From positions 1 through 36,492 of the forward strand of contig JAUYQE010000029.1 in the NCBI GenBank assembly GCA_030695605.1: a stretch of DNA of 36,492 nt, given 5' to 3'. Origin of the DNA: Nanobdellota archaeon (GTDB lineage: Archaea; Nanobdellota; Nanobdellia; Woesearchaeales; GW2011-AR9). The position numbers were made by a program, and so were the translations under genes. Below are positions 23,841-32,602 of the stretch, piece by piece. The notes beneath the pieces are model-generated. The model was not told the DNA's origin and ran no database searches. It saw only the letters and a list, made by a program, of their open reading frames with translations. Each line of letters begins with the position of its first letter. Within the stretch, counting starts at the first letter, position 1.

Positions 23841-26800
23841 TTAATCTTCTCCCAACACCATATCGTACTCATTCGTCATAACGGTCGCCGTACCCCGGAA
23901 CAAGCGCGTTTTTACTAAATAATTCCCTTTATATTCTGCAGGATTATAGGCAATCTGTTGCGCAAAGATGAACGTTTGGTTGCCACTTACTGCATAAGGC
24001 CCGTAGAGCTCGGTAAAAGCCGGTTGCGGCAGCAGAAGCCTCTGCAGTTGATTGCGGATGGTAAAGCGGAAGGGCAATTGCTGCAGCACGGGCTGCTCTC
24101 TTTTCTTGATCAAGCTTAACTCCAGCCAGTACTTGCCGTCTTTTGGCACTTCTTGGACGCCGATTGCCGCCCCGGTTATTCCCCCTCCAGCTTGTTCGGC
24201 ATAATACTGCCGCAGCTGTTCCGTAACATCGGGTGGTGCGAAGAACGCATAGACATCCATCGTGTTCGCATTTGTATCATGATCTAAAGCTACGCCGGAA
24301 AATTCGGTAGCGGGAACATCAACTTCCTGTTCTAGCAGCGTTCTTCCTAGAGTAATGAACTGCACTTTCATTTTTCTCGTGCCACTGCCCAGGCCGCTTT
24401 TGATCTCCAGTGTCTTCTCGATACTTTGGCCAGGCTCGAGAATAATCTCTTCCGCTTCCAGCTCTGCTTTGAGCAATCGTCCGGAAATAGGTTCTGAGCT
24501 GTAGTAGAGGTCCAATATCTTTCTGGAGAGGGAATCTTGGTGGCCGAGAGTCTTTGTAGTGATGATGAAGAAGGGATCATCTACTTCCTGCAACAGTTCC
24601 GGGAACAGGCGCATTTTTTTCTTGGCGTTGTTCTGGAGAGTAACCGTCACTGCGGTAACTGTCTGGCGGACAGTGCTGGGCAAGGCCACGGTAATGCCAT
24701 CAGTCTTCGTAACATTTTCTTCCCGGGCTTCTGGGAGAGAAAGCTGCCGGGATTCGGTAATACTGCCGCTAACCAGAGAAGCCCCTTGCGCCTCCGCTTG
24801 GGTAATTTCCTGGTCAAGCTCAGCTTCCGTGTATTCTTCCGTTACTGCTTCTTCTGTGGTTGACGCTGTTTCCGTAGTCGTCGTTGGCGTCGTGGTGGTG
24901 GTGGTAGTGGTCGTTGTAGTTGTTGTGGTGGTCGTCGAGCCCCCTCCCCCGCCGCTGGGAGTGCTAGGAATGTCCCCAAAAGGAGCAAAAGTTGAGAACG
25001 TGGAAAGATTTCCGGAGGAAACAATGTTGTTAGCTGTATCTACTGAAGAAATCCCGACAGCTACCCAGCTGGTGGTGCTCTCGCTATAATTATAGAGCTT
25101 TATAGTACTTTCGGTAACACTGGAAACTTCTGACGTAAGATAACTCAGGTTGAAGTCCAGGTATCCCCCAAGAGAGGTGTTCGTTATAGTCAGATAGTCA
25201 CCTCCAATATTGCTCTTGCCTTCCGGGCTAGATATAGAGCTGCTATTTACCGTTACAGAAATGCCACGAAAAAAGGAGCTGGTGAAATTCTCATCGCTGG
25301 TGAGGATGATGTTTCTAAGTGTATTATCCCACGTGTCTCCATCTGCAAAGATAGCAGCAGCGCCGGCGGATGTTATTTTATCGTCAGTAACCGTATTGTT
25401 ATGGGCATCCAGGAAATAGATGCCGTAAGCAGTCGTATTGTATGTTGTGATGTTGTTCTCGCGGAGGGTCGTGAAATTAGCATAACGCAACCAAATACCG
25501 TAGGCAGTTGGACCTTGAGTCACGATGTTATTTCCCTGAATAACGCTTTCCGTTGCCGTGCCCTGATTGACCGGAATCCCATAAGAATTTGTTCCATTGG
25601 TGGAAATGTTATTCCAGGAGACATTATTATGCGCCGTGGCGGGGCCTTCTAAAAGGATCCCCCGGCTAGCGACGCCATAAGTCGTGAGGAGGTTGTAAAC
25701 GACCGTATTATTATAGGCGGGGTAGGGGCTATCATCGCCAAGGCCTATAGCATTAGAATCACTTCCATAGGTGGTGACATTGTTGCTGGCAATAAACGTG
25801 GCATTGGACATGGTGATATAAATGCCTTTTCCCCCTGTTCCAAAAGTTATAATGGTGTTTCCGGAAATATTATGGGACCGGGAGAACGAAACCCAGATGC
25901 CATAGCCATCCACGCCCGACGTCGTGATGTTATTAAAAGATATATTCATTCCTCGCGACCCACTGCCGACGAAAAACCCTGATGCTCCGTCAAAGCTCGA
26001 GGTGTTTATAAGATTATAAGCAAACGTGCTAAAATTAGAATTGTTCATCAAGAACGCGCGGCCATTGCTGGTGATATTAATCACGTTATAGAAAGCAGTG
26101 TTGTTCGTTGTTGCAAAAAAGTATATTCCGTAGTTTTCATTCGAGCTGCTGGAGTTAGCCATGATCGTATTTGAAAAAACCGTGTTATCATTAGAAGAGG
26201 TATTTAAGAAAATCCCATAGCCATCCGATGTACTCCCCGCTCGAATCGTGTTGGAACTGATGTTGGTGTGCGAGAGATTATACCCGTAAATCCCGATAGA
26301 GCCAGCAGAAGTCGACGCCCGGAGGGTGTTGTTGTATATCAAAGAGTATGTGACGTTAATGGCCGTGATGGCCCGGCTGAAATTCTCGATCAGGGCAAAA
26401 TTCTTAATAGTGATGTTCTTTTGATTGAGTATGCTGATGCCCGAGCCTGTAGTATCGCCGCCCAGACCATAGCCGGAGCCATCCAGCGTTATATCAGAAC
26501 TGTTGATCGTTACGCACGTCCCAGAAGCGGTGAGGTTTCGTATTAAAGACTGGGTAAAGTCAACAATCCCGCAGCGCACTTCGTATGCAGAGAAGCTGCT
26601 TAACGACGAGGTATTAAAGACGAGTCTTCCTGCAGAATAGCTGAAGACAAAGCAGGTTGTCCCATTGCAATTGCTGCCTAACCGGCGGATAAGAATAGGA
26701 TCTTCCGTATAATTGTTGACGGTTCGTATCTGATCAACAAATGCAAAATCCAGTCCAAATAAAGAGATATTCGCGCTGGCATTAATCCTGCCCAGGCCGA

Positions 26801-28340
26801 CGTTAAACGCCGACGTGTTTATGGCCAGCGTGTTATTTCGGATGAAAATGTTTCTGTCCAGACCCAGGCCCAAATCATTCGTGACGTTCAAATCGAGGTT
26901 GCGATAAAAGCTGCCGGTGCCGTTGTCTATCCACTTGATTTCGCCGAGAGTGCTGTTGTAGATGAGTGAATTTGGGCCTGCGGAATCATCAAGAATTTCA
27001 TTGGACGTTCTCGCCGTGATGTTGTTGTTAAGAAAGATGGATCTTTCCCCATTAGCTATCCAGATACCATATGCAGCGGTTGCTCCCGCTGTCCCAATGA
27101 TATTGTCAACAAAGTAATTATCAGCAGCTGGGGATAAGCCCCCCGCTGCATCAAGAATAATCCCAGCAGCGCTAGCTCCCGTTGTTGTAATATTATTCCC
27201 CCTGTAAGTTCCGTTATGGTATTGAATCTCAATCCCAATACCTCCCGACCCGGTTGTTCTAATGGTATTATTGGTGATCGTATCTTTGGTATCCATGCCA
27301 ACGATTCCCGCGTCATTGAGTTGGGTTCCAATTCCATGAGCATTATTGCCCGAGGTTGTAATAGTGTTATTGATTAAAGAGTTGTTTTGTGTTATCTCAT
27401 CCGTAATATCTATTCTAATGCCCGCATCATCATCACCGCCGGTTACGATCCAATTGTTACGAATAACGTTATGGCTCGAGTCCTGAACGTAAATTCCATA
27501 GCCTCCAGAAGTGCTCAGCTGGTTTTCTTTCGTGTTCGTGATATTATTAAACTCTACATACGTATAATTACTATCTAAGTAGAGGTGAATTCCTGGCGAG
27601 GTTGTCGCTCGCGAATGCGTTTCAATAGTATTCCAGGAAATATTATTTCGGCTGGACCGTTGCAGATAGATCCCGGGAGCGTCCGTTTTGTTAGCACCTC
27701 GAATTGTATTGTTAAAAAATGTGTGATTTGTAGTCGTCGCTGTACCTCTCTCCAGATTAATCCCTCGGGTAAAATTCAGAATCTGAAGATTCTTGATGGT
27801 TACATTCTGCACGCTGCCAGAAATATTTATGCCATAACCCGTGCCATTGCCAATGATGGCAAAGCCAGAGCCATTAATGATGACATGAGACGCAGTAACA
27901 TTAAAGCAGCCAACTTGTTCTGCAGGGTTAAACGTAATATTGGCTGCAAGGTTCAAATTGGCACTCACGGTTCCACAACTGGTTGATGTTGCTGCGCCTG
28001 TAATCCCAATGGTAGCTGGTGCCAGAGAGCCTGATTGTGCTTTGGGCTGTTGTTCAGAGTCTGCCGTTGTGCCACCCGCTGGTTGGGTCGTATTTTCTGT
28101 AGAAGCATTTGACGAAGGGGCACTTTCTGTTGGCACCGCTTCCTCAGAAGAAGTATTCTCACTAATTCTATCATCGGATAAATGGGGAGTACTTTCCGCA
28201 ACATTTTCCGGTTCCACCGGCTGCACTCCCAACACTGCTCCGGTAATGCCCCGGCTTTCCGAAAAAAATGCCAAGAACCCCAATCCTAATAGTACCAAGA
28301 ATAAAGTTACAACTACCCAAACCCCCTTTTTTTCGTACAT
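23841..28340 (-). CDS. Giant surface protein with two beta-helix units and poly-Thr linker
   Basis: A 1499-residue protein. Order: N-terminal membrane/signal segment (about 8-27) with GITGAVLG; a Ser/Thr/Glu/Pro-rich region (35-115); a first PbH1-type beta-helix (about 123-480) opening CGTVSANLNL; a linker; a second helix (about 587-1050) opening CGIVDFTQSL in the same style; a domain ending FSTFAPFG; a GGGGG plus 16-Thr linker (about 1128-1150); and a 350-residue C-terminal beta-rich region with another GITGAAIG. Asn-X-Ser/Thr sequons are very frequent, suggesting dense N-glycosylation. TATA-like TTTATATAC (minus strand, about 28362-28370) about 26 nt upstream supports a leaderless start. 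Likely adhesin or envelope component. Confidence 0.88.
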   Translation of the reverse strand: MYEKKGVWVVVTLFLVLLGLGFLAFFSESRGITGAVLGVQPVEPENVAESTPHLSDDRISENTSSEEAVPTESAPSSNASTENTTQPAGGTTADSEQQPKAQSGSLAPATIGITGAATSTSCGTVSANLNLAANITFNPAEQVGCFNVTASHVIINGSGFAIIGNGTGYGINISGSVQNVTIKNLQILNFTRGINLERGTATTTNHTFFNNTIRGANKTDAPGIYLQRSSRNNISWNTIETHSRATTSPGIHLYLDSNYTYVEFNNITNTKENQLSTSGGYGIYVQDSSHNVIRNNWIVTGGDDDAGIRIDITDEITQNNSLINNTITTSGNNAHGIGTQLNDAGIVGMDTKDTITNNTIRTTGSGGIGIEIQYHNGTYRGNNITTTGASAAGIILDAAGGLSPAADNYFVDNIIGTAGATAAYGIWIANGERSIFLNNNITARTSNEILDDSAGPNSLIYNSTLGEIKWIDNGTGSFYRNLDLNVTNDLGLGLDRNIFIRNNTLAINTSAFNVGLGRINASANISLFGLDFAFVDQIRTVNNYTEDPILIRRLGSNCNGTTCFVFSYSAGRLVFNTSSLSSFSAYEVRCGIVDFTQSLIRNLTASGTCVTINSSDITLDGSGYGLGGDTTGSGISILNQKNITIKNFALIENFSRAITAINVTYSLIYNNTLRASTSAGSIGIYGYNLSHTNISSNTIRAGSTSDGYGIFLNTSSNDNTVFSNTIMANSSSSNENYGIYFFATTNNTAFYNVINITSNGRAFLMNNSNFSTFAYNLINTSSFDGASGFFVGSGSRGMNISFNNITTSGVDGYGIWVSFSRSHNISGNTIITFGTGGKGIYITMSNATFIASNNVTTYGSDSNAIGLGDDSPYPAYNNTVVYNLLTTYGVASRGILLEGPATAHNNVSWNNISTNGTNSYGIPVNQGTATESVIQGNNIVTQGPTAYGIWLRYANFTTLRENNITTYNTTAYGIYFLDAHNNTVTDDKITSAGAAAIFADGDTWDNTLRNIILTSDENFTSSFFRGISVTVNSSSISSPEGKSNIGGDYLTITNTSLGGYLDFNLSYLTSEVSSVTESTIKLYNYSESTTSWVAVGISSVDTANNIVSSGNLSTFSTFAPFGDIPSTPSGGGGGSTTTTTTTTTTTTTTTTPTTTTETASTTEEAVTEEYTEAELDQEITQAEAQGASLVSGSITESRQLSLPEAREENVTKTDGITVALPSTVRQTVTAVTVTLQNNAKKKMRLFPELLQEVDDPFFIITTKTLGHQDSLSRKILDLYYSSEPISGRLLKAELEAEEIILEPGQSIEKTLEIKSGLGSGTRKMKVQFITLGRTLLEQEVDVPATEFSGVALDHDTNANTMDVYAFFAPPDVTEQLRQYYAEQAGGGITGAAIGVQEVPKDGKYWLELSLIKKREQPVLQQLPFRFTIRNQLQRLLLPQPAFTELYGPYAVSGNQTFIFAQQIAYNPAEYKGNYLVKTRLFRGTATVMTNEYDMVLGED
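24879..24940 (-). repeat. Thr-codon (ACN) microsatellite encoding a poly-Thr linker
   Basis: Sixteen Thr codons in a row, then Pro and four more Thr, using all four ACN codons. The mixed codons suggest selection for protein sequence rather than recent slippage, although the ACC runs could vary in length. Confidence 0.7.
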
Positions 28341-28393
28341 ATATAGAGTAAAAGAAAGTTAAGAAGTATATAAATATTTATCTTATCTCTACC

Positions 28394-28594
28394 TTACTGC
28401 TTAAACCCTTCTTTCAGCTTCAGCAAGGATTCAGAAAGCTGCACCGTTAAAGCGCTCAACTGCTTGGTTTTCTGCAATTGTTTTACCAGAATCCCGATAA
28501 CCACGATCGCTTCAATGAGCAGCAGGAAAATGATGACTCCGAAGACTAAGAGCAATTCAATAAGCGGTACATCTACCCCGAAGACGAGCACCAT
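28394..28594 (-). CDS. Small single-pass membrane protein with coiled-coil tail
   Basis: A 66-residue protein. One long hydrophobic segment (about 7-37, LIELLLVFGVIIFLLLIEAIVVIGIL) is followed by an amphipathic helix with heptad Leu (LVKQLQKTKQLSALTVQLSESLLKLKEG). It could be an anchor or an oligomerising accessory protein. TATA-like CATATAAATAAT (minus strand, about 28620-28632) lies a suitable distance before the ATG, so it has its own promoter. It precedes the giant beta-helix gene on the same strand, but a functional link is only suggested by position. Confidence 0.6.
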   Translation of the reverse strand: MVLVFGVDVPLIELLLVFGVIIFLLLIEAIVVIGILVKQLQKTKQLSALTVQLSESLLKLKEGFKQ

Positions 28595-28713
28595 TTTTTT
28601 TCATAGGTAGTAACATCAGTATTATTTATATGCTTTTCTTTCTATCCCACAGTAGTGTTCGCTTTGTTTCCGGAATCACAGGCTTTTTATAGTTCGTTCT
28701 TTTTCAGTTTTTG

Positions 28714-29595
28714 ATGCGCCACGCTTGGAAAAAGTATCTGCATGCATTCTCCAACCTGCCCCTTTTAGGAAAAATGTTTCTCATTGACACCGCTGCTTTT
28801 GCGCTGCTTTTTGCGCTCTTTTCTGCGTTCAGCACCTATCTCCGGGAAAAAGCTGCTCCTTTGGCAGCAGCACAAACTGCTCTTGCTACACAAGATTCCC
28901 AAGCGCTCTTGCCATTTCTTACCGACATCAAGCAGTTTTTGCTCGTTTTTATTATTGGAGGGATTCTGCTCCTGCTCATAACTTTGGCCCTTGTTTCGTT
29001 TTCGAGAGCCGCTATTTGGAGCACCCTGGTGAAAAAACACTTCCCAAAAAAGCTGCCCTGGCGCTGGGTAGGATTATCTCTGGCACTCGTCATTCCAGCG
29101 CTTCTTCTTGGCGCTTTCCTCTTGCTGGTGAAGCTCCTCGGCGCACGGCTCTTCCGTGGCTTGCTCAGCCTGAACGCTTCCTGGTATGTGGCCAATCAGC
29201 AGGCCGTAAGCATCATAGAGTCTTTCCTCAACAGCGGATTGAATTTCCTGCTTCTCCTTCTCTTCTTGGCATTCCTCTTCTCTGCAGCTCTCGCGTTTGT
29301 ACAAAAAGAACGAGCCTGGGCCAGCATTGGAGAGACTGTTTCCCTGCTGAAAAAGAACTTTAGGCAACTGCCCGCTTTCCTGCTGTTTTCTTTAGGAACC
29401 GCACTGCTCGTATCGCTCCCTTCCCGGCTTTTCAGCAGCGCACCATATCTCTATCCGACGGCGTGGAATGTCATCATGGCAGCCGTTTCCCTGCTCTACC
29501 TCTCCTGGCTGCGGCTCTATTTCCTGGAGATTTTTCACCATGAACCAACCATTCAATCTCACGCCGTTCATCCAGAACGGCCGGCTGCAGCTTAA
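28714..29595 (+). CDS. Polytopic membrane protein of unknown function
   Basis: A 293-residue protein with about six hydrophobic segments (near 22-42, 75-100, 125-150, 175-205, 225-245, 255-280). Loops are basic (VKKHFPKKLPWRW), and the C-terminus is short and soluble. The layout resembles archaeal DUF-type membrane proteins, but I do not recognise a family. TATA-like TTTTTATAG (28684-28692) is about 25 nt before ATG 28714, supporting leaderless initiation there rather than at the TTG one codon earlier. The DUF167 gene starts inside its 3' end. Confidence 0.65.
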   Translation: MRHAWKKYLHAFSNLPLLGKMFLIDTAAFALLFALFSAFSTYLREKAAPLAAAQTALATQDSQALLPFLTDIKQFLLVFIIGGILLLLITLALVSFSRAAIWSTLVKKHFPKKLPWRWVGLSLALVIPALLLGAFLLLVKLLGARLFRGLLSLNASWYVANQQAVSIIESFLNSGLNFLLLLLFLAFLFSAALAFVQKERAWASIGETVSLLKKNFRQLPAFLLFSLGTALLVSLPSRLFSSAPYLYPTAWNVIMAAVSLLYLSWLRLYFLEIFHHEPTIQSHAVHPERPAAA

Positions 29596-29785
29596 AGTTG
29601 TGCCAAATGCCAAGAAGACGTTTCTCAAAGAAGAGAACGGCACATTGAAGCTCTATCTGCATGCTCCACCGGAAAAAGATAAAGCGAATAAAGAGCTAGT
29701 TGCTTTTTTCAAGAAAGAGCATCATCTTTCAGTGTATCTTGTCAGCGGAGCGAAAAGCCGAGAGAAAATCGTAGAAATATACTGA
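29540..29785 (+). CDS. DUF167 (YggU-like) protein
   Basis: An 81-residue protein with the DUF167/YggU signature: LQLKVVPNAKKTFLKEENGTLKLYLHAPPEKDKANKELVAFFKKEHHL and VYLVSGAKSREKIVEI. The V-x-P-x-A/S-K start, APPEKDKANKEL and the G-x-KSR-x-K block are all present. Function is unproven for this widespread small alpha/beta protein. I start at ATG 29540 with GGAG upstream; the gene then overlaps the membrane-protein gene by 56 nt in another frame, so the two are translationally linked. A longer frame to 29468 would give a Cys/Ser/Trp-rich N-terminus not seen in the family. Confidence 0.88.
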   Translation: MNQPFNLTPFIQNGRLQLKVVPNAKKTFLKEENGTLKLYLHAPPEKDKANKELVAFFKKEHHLSVYLVSGAKSREKIVEIY

Positions 29786-29855
29786 AATATTGGACGAGAA
29801 TATAGAGATTCAACTCCAAGAATGTATTTAAGCGTTCTTCTTTTTGTTGCATCCC

Positions 29856-31526
29856 ATGCCACGGTATCAAGATCTTGCAGCTGTCCCCGAAGAGCTGAAA
29901 AAAAAACTGGAGCGCTATTTTACGAATGTGGGGGGAAGAACTTTTGTCATCAGAGGGCTTCCCTCGGAGTTAACGGGTGGAGCCTTAGCTCGCTATTCTC
30001 GGGCCAGGACTGGCATCCAGCTCACCCTCATTAACGAGTTTCTTGATGAACATGGCGAGCCCTCGCAGCAGAAAGGCTCGGCTTTGATGGATCGTGTTTT
30101 AAATGCATTCGGTGATGATTCTGTTGGTGAATTAGAAGGAGTACATGTCGGTCTGGAAGATATCAGCCAGCTTCTCACTAAAGAGATCGAAGACCGCCGC
30201 ATTGGAGGTTCGCCAATTGAACAATCGACTCGATACGTCATCTATGACCAAAAAGACCAGCAGGGGCGATGGCGGTATGTGCGTCCTCAGGAGATCATGG
30301 AATCAGGCTTTGGAGAACGCTATCAAGAAATCAACGATAAAGCTTTTGTGGTATATGCCCAAGGCGTCGAGCTCCTCCAGGACTATTTTAGAAAAGAATT
30401 TCCCCGCGCACAATTTCAGATTGATGGTGAGCGTCGCAGTCAAAAAGTAAAGCTGTTTGAAACTGAATTGGAAACAGGTGATGAAAGAAAAGCTTTTGCC
30501 ACCGCGTATAATTTTACGATCCGCTGTGCGGCTCTGGATGTGGGGCGGTGTGTTTTGCCTTCCTCGACGTTAACGCATCTGGGCTTGGCAGGAAATGGAC
30601 GATATTATACCAACTTGCTGATTCACTTAAAGAGTAGCCCGCTTGCTGAAGCCCGGGAACGAGCTGCAGAATTGGAAGCGGAATTGCAGAAAGTAATCCC
30701 CACGTTTATCAAACGAAATAAAGCTGATGCCAAAAGAGCGGATATTGACCGGAGGATGACGACCCTTGCTGCTGACCTCTTCGGCGGGATTGCTCCGACG
30801 GATGTGCCCGTCACGCTTGTTCCTCGAGCCGAGTATCTCGATGAAGTTACGGCCTCTTGCTTATTTTCCTATATACCTATTTCATTACCCCAAATTTTGG
30901 AGGCTCTGCATAACATCCCTGCAGACAAAAAAATGGAAATTGTCGAAACCTATCGCGGGTCTCGTGAAAGCCGGCGTGATCGCACGGGTCGGGGCTTGGA
31001 AGCGGGGTATCCGTTCACTTTTGATTTGGTTGGCGGGTTTGCCGAATATCGGGACTTAGAGCGCCATAGAATGCTCACACAGCAGCGGCAGCGCCTGACG
31101 ACGGATCTCGGTTTCATTCTGCCTCCGGAGATGGAAGCGGTTGGTTTAGGGAATGCTGTTCAAGAAGTTGAAAGTCTGATGAGCTCGTTAAACAATGATC
31201 TGCGGCGGGCCGGCTTGGAACAGGCTGCGCAATATGCAACCCTCTTTAATCATCGCCTTCGTTTTCTGCTGGGCATGAACCTCCGGGAACTGCAGCATCT
31301 TGCCGAATTACGAACGCAGCCTAGCGGCCATTTTAGTTATCGAAGCATGGTTATGGAGATGGCTCGGCGTGTACAGGAACGTGATCCTTGGACAAAAGAA
31401 CTTTTAGGTTTTGTTGATTTCTCTGATCCGGGGAATAAGATTTCCCGGGCTCGGGAGCAGGCTCGCATTGCCGGCAAAAATAGTGCAAAGGGTGTTGCTG
31501 GTGATTTTGACCTGACGGAGTTATGA
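29856..31526 (+). CDS. Tandem ThyX-like (flavin-dependent thymidylate synthase family) protein
   Basis: A 556-residue protein made of two ThyX-like halves. Half one (about 30-270): LTGGALARYSRARTGIQLTLINEF, GDDSVGELEGVHVGLEDISQLLTKEIED, SPIEQSTRYVIYD (EQSTRY 122-127) and RCVLPSSTLTHLGLAGNGR. Half two (about 310-520): EYRDLERHRMLTQQRQRLTT (RHR 403-405) and GMNLRELQHLAELR. ThyX makes dTMP from dUMP with FAD and methylene-THF; its signature RHR-x(n)-EQSxRY is divided here between the halves. Thymidylate kinase follows, which supports a dTMP role. TATA-like TATTTAAG (29824-29831) precedes ATG 29856 by about 27 nt. Length is about twice that of normal ThyX. Confidence 0.85.
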   Translation: MPRYQDLAAVPEELKKKLERYFTNVGGRTFVIRGLPSELTGGALARYSRARTGIQLTLINEFLDEHGEPSQQKGSALMDRVLNAFGDDSVGELEGVHVGLEDISQLLTKEIEDRRIGGSPIEQSTRYVIYDQKDQQGRWRYVRPQEIMESGFGERYQEINDKAFVVYAQGVELLQDYFRKEFPRAQFQIDGERRSQKVKLFETELETGDERKAFATAYNFTIRCAALDVGRCVLPSSTLTHLGLAGNGRYYTNLLIHLKSSPLAEARERAAELEAELQKVIPTFIKRNKADAKRADIDRRMTTLAADLFGGIAPTDVPVTLVPRAEYLDEVTASCLFSYIPISLPQILEALHNIPADKKMEIVETYRGSRESRRDRTGRGLEAGYPFTFDLVGGFAEYRDLERHRMLTQQRQRLTTDLGFILPPEMEAVGLGNAVQEVESLMSSLNNDLRRAGLEQAAQYATLFNHRLRFLLGMNLRELQHLAELRTQPSGHFSYRSMVMEMARRVQERDPWTKELLGFVDFSDPGNKISRAREQARIAGKNSAKGVAGDFDLTEL

Positions 31527-31600
31527 AAATGCGGGAAAGCGCCCCACCACGAACTAAAGTCCGAGGCTTGACGAAGGTGCTTTCTTTACCCCACATTTTC
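31525..31600. other. Long hairpin overlapping the thyX-like stop codon
   Basis: GAAAATG (31525-31531) pairs with CATTTTC (31594-31600), GGG (31533-31535) with CCC (31590-31592), and AAAGCGCC (31536-31543) with GGTGCTTT (31576-31583, one G-U pair), around a loop of about 32 nt. It begins within the TGA stop codon, so it is part of the thyX-like 3' end or a separate small RNA. Confidence 0.45.
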
Positions 31601-31667
31601 AGGAGCAGAAAAATGGCAACGATCATTTTTTGCTCCCAAAAACAATCTCTGTTGTTTTTGTGGACAC

Positions 31668-31723
31668 AAAAAAGCCAGAGCCATTGATCCATTGGCTAAA
31701 GCCAATGGCTTTCTGGCTTTTTT
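31668..31723. terminator. Strong bidirectional hairpin with T-run between the ThyX-like gene and tmk
   Basis: AAAAAAGCCAG (31668-31678) pairs with CTGGCTTTTTT (31713-31723), and GCCATTG (31680-31686) with CAATGGC (31703-31709). A competing inner hairpin, CCATTGGC-TAAA-GCCAATGG (31689-31708), is also perfect. The T-run on either strand makes this terminator-like; the alternative pairings could instead act as a switch. Confidence 0.6.
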
Positions 31724-31782
31724 CGTGTAAGAAGCAGAGAAAGCTTAAATGAGCGTGAATAAAAAGAGAGGTGATTTCAAAG

Positions 31783-32481
31783 ATGACGAAAGGCAAATTC
31801 TTTGTTCTCGACGGCACGGACGGCAGCGGAAAGACGGTACAAGCGAAACTGTTGTCTGACCGCCTGCGGGCGGAAGGGCATGCCGTTCTCCTAAAAGATT
31901 TTCCGCAGTATGGAAATTGGTCTGCGGCTCACGTGGAACGCTATCTCCGCGGCGAGTTTGGCGGTGCGCACGACGTATCGGCGAAATGCGCTTCACTGTT
32001 CTTTGCCTTGGATCGCTACGGCGCCCGCCAGGAGATGGAAGCCCACCTGCAGCAGGGCGGCATCATCATCTCCAACCGCTATGTTTCTGCGAACAAAGGC
32101 CATCAGCTCGGCAAGATTACCGATGAGAAAGAGATGCGGAATTTCTTAGACTGGATCAATGATGTGGAATATGCAACGCTGGGCCTTCCTGTTCCAGACG
32201 TGACGATCTTCCTGCACATGCCTCCGGCTGTCGGCCAGCAATTAGTTGCACAGAAAGGGGACCGGGCCTATCTGCAGGGTGCAAAACAGGATATTCACGA
32301 GAAAAGTTTAGATCATCTTCTCAACGCCGAGCGGGCCTATCTGTTCTGCTTTTCCCATGATCCCGTCGAGAACTGGAGGCGGATTGTCTGCTCAGACGGC
32401 GATACTCCCCGACAGATTGAAGCGATACATGAAGAAGTGTATCAGTTGGTAAAGAAAGCGCTGGATATCAAAGAACCCTAG
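31783..32481 (+). CDS. tmk: Thymidylate kinase
   Basis: A 232-residue dTMP kinase that phosphorylates dTMP to dTDP. The Walker A loop is GTDGSGKT (11-18), followed by a family-like KDFPQYG region, ALDRYGARQEM, the SNRYVSANKGHQL segment that binds the nucleotide, and a LID-like KGDRAYLQGAKQDIHEKS. Its position after the ThyX-like gene makes a dTTP supply cluster. GAGGTGAT at 31766-31773, nine nt before the ATG, is a near-perfect anti-Shine-Dalgarno match and fixes the start, although the frame opens four codons earlier. Confidence 0.94.
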   Translation: MTKGKFFVLDGTDGSGKTVQAKLLSDRLRAEGHAVLLKDFPQYGNWSAAHVERYLRGEFGGAHDVSAKCASLFFALDRYGARQEMEAHLQQGGIIISNRYVSANKGHQLGKITDEKEMRNFLDWINDVEYATLGLPVPDVTIFLHMPPAVGQQLVAQKGDRAYLQGAKQDIHEKSLDHLLNAERAYLFCFSHDPVENWRRIVCSDGDTPRQIEAIHEEVYQLVKKALDIKEP

Positions 32482-32503
32482 AAGCTGTTTGCAGCTAAGC
32501 CAT
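32482..32503 (+). terminator. Short hairpin after tmk
   Basis: AGCTG-TTTG-CAGCT (32483-32496) directly follows the tmk stop and is followed by a pyrimidine-rich stretch, consistent with an archaeal T-rich terminator. Confidence 0.35.
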
Positions 32504-32602
32504 TCACTCTTTCTCTTCTTTCGCTTCTCCAAAAAACTCACCCAAGCGCCGGGACTTGGCCATGGCTGCATATGAAATCTTTGCTGAAGAATTTTTTTTC
32601 AT
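32504..32602 (-). CDS. Candidate 32-residue small protein
   Basis: ATG 32602 opens a 32-codon frame ending in TGA. The product is basic at the start and charged throughout (MKKNSSAKISYAAMAKSRR ... FFGEAKEEKE), with no membrane segment. Support beyond an open frame: GGGGTGAT (minus strand, 32619-32612) lies nine nt before the ATG, and TATA-like CTTTAAATATC (minus strand, about 32663-32673) about 25 nt further up. The rest of this 308-bp gap (32603-32789) holds only these signals, a plus-strand ACTATATAC near 32688 and A-rich sequence. Confidence 0.5.
   Translation of the reverse strand: MKKNSSAKISYAAMAKSRRLGEFFGEAKEEKE

Noticed and set aside
24879..24940. Short tandem repeat that could look like a CRISPR or satellite array
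   Set aside because: It is in frame as Thr codons with mixed third bases and no spacers.
24559..25089. A 176-residue plus-strand frame with a long Val run
   Set aside because: It is the antisense reading of the Thr-codon tract of the giant surface protein; composition and lack of start signals mark it as a shadow.
31527..31605. H/ACA-type guide RNA, because an ACA follows the stem
   Set aside because: No kink-turn GA pairs or pseudouridylation pocket could be recognised.
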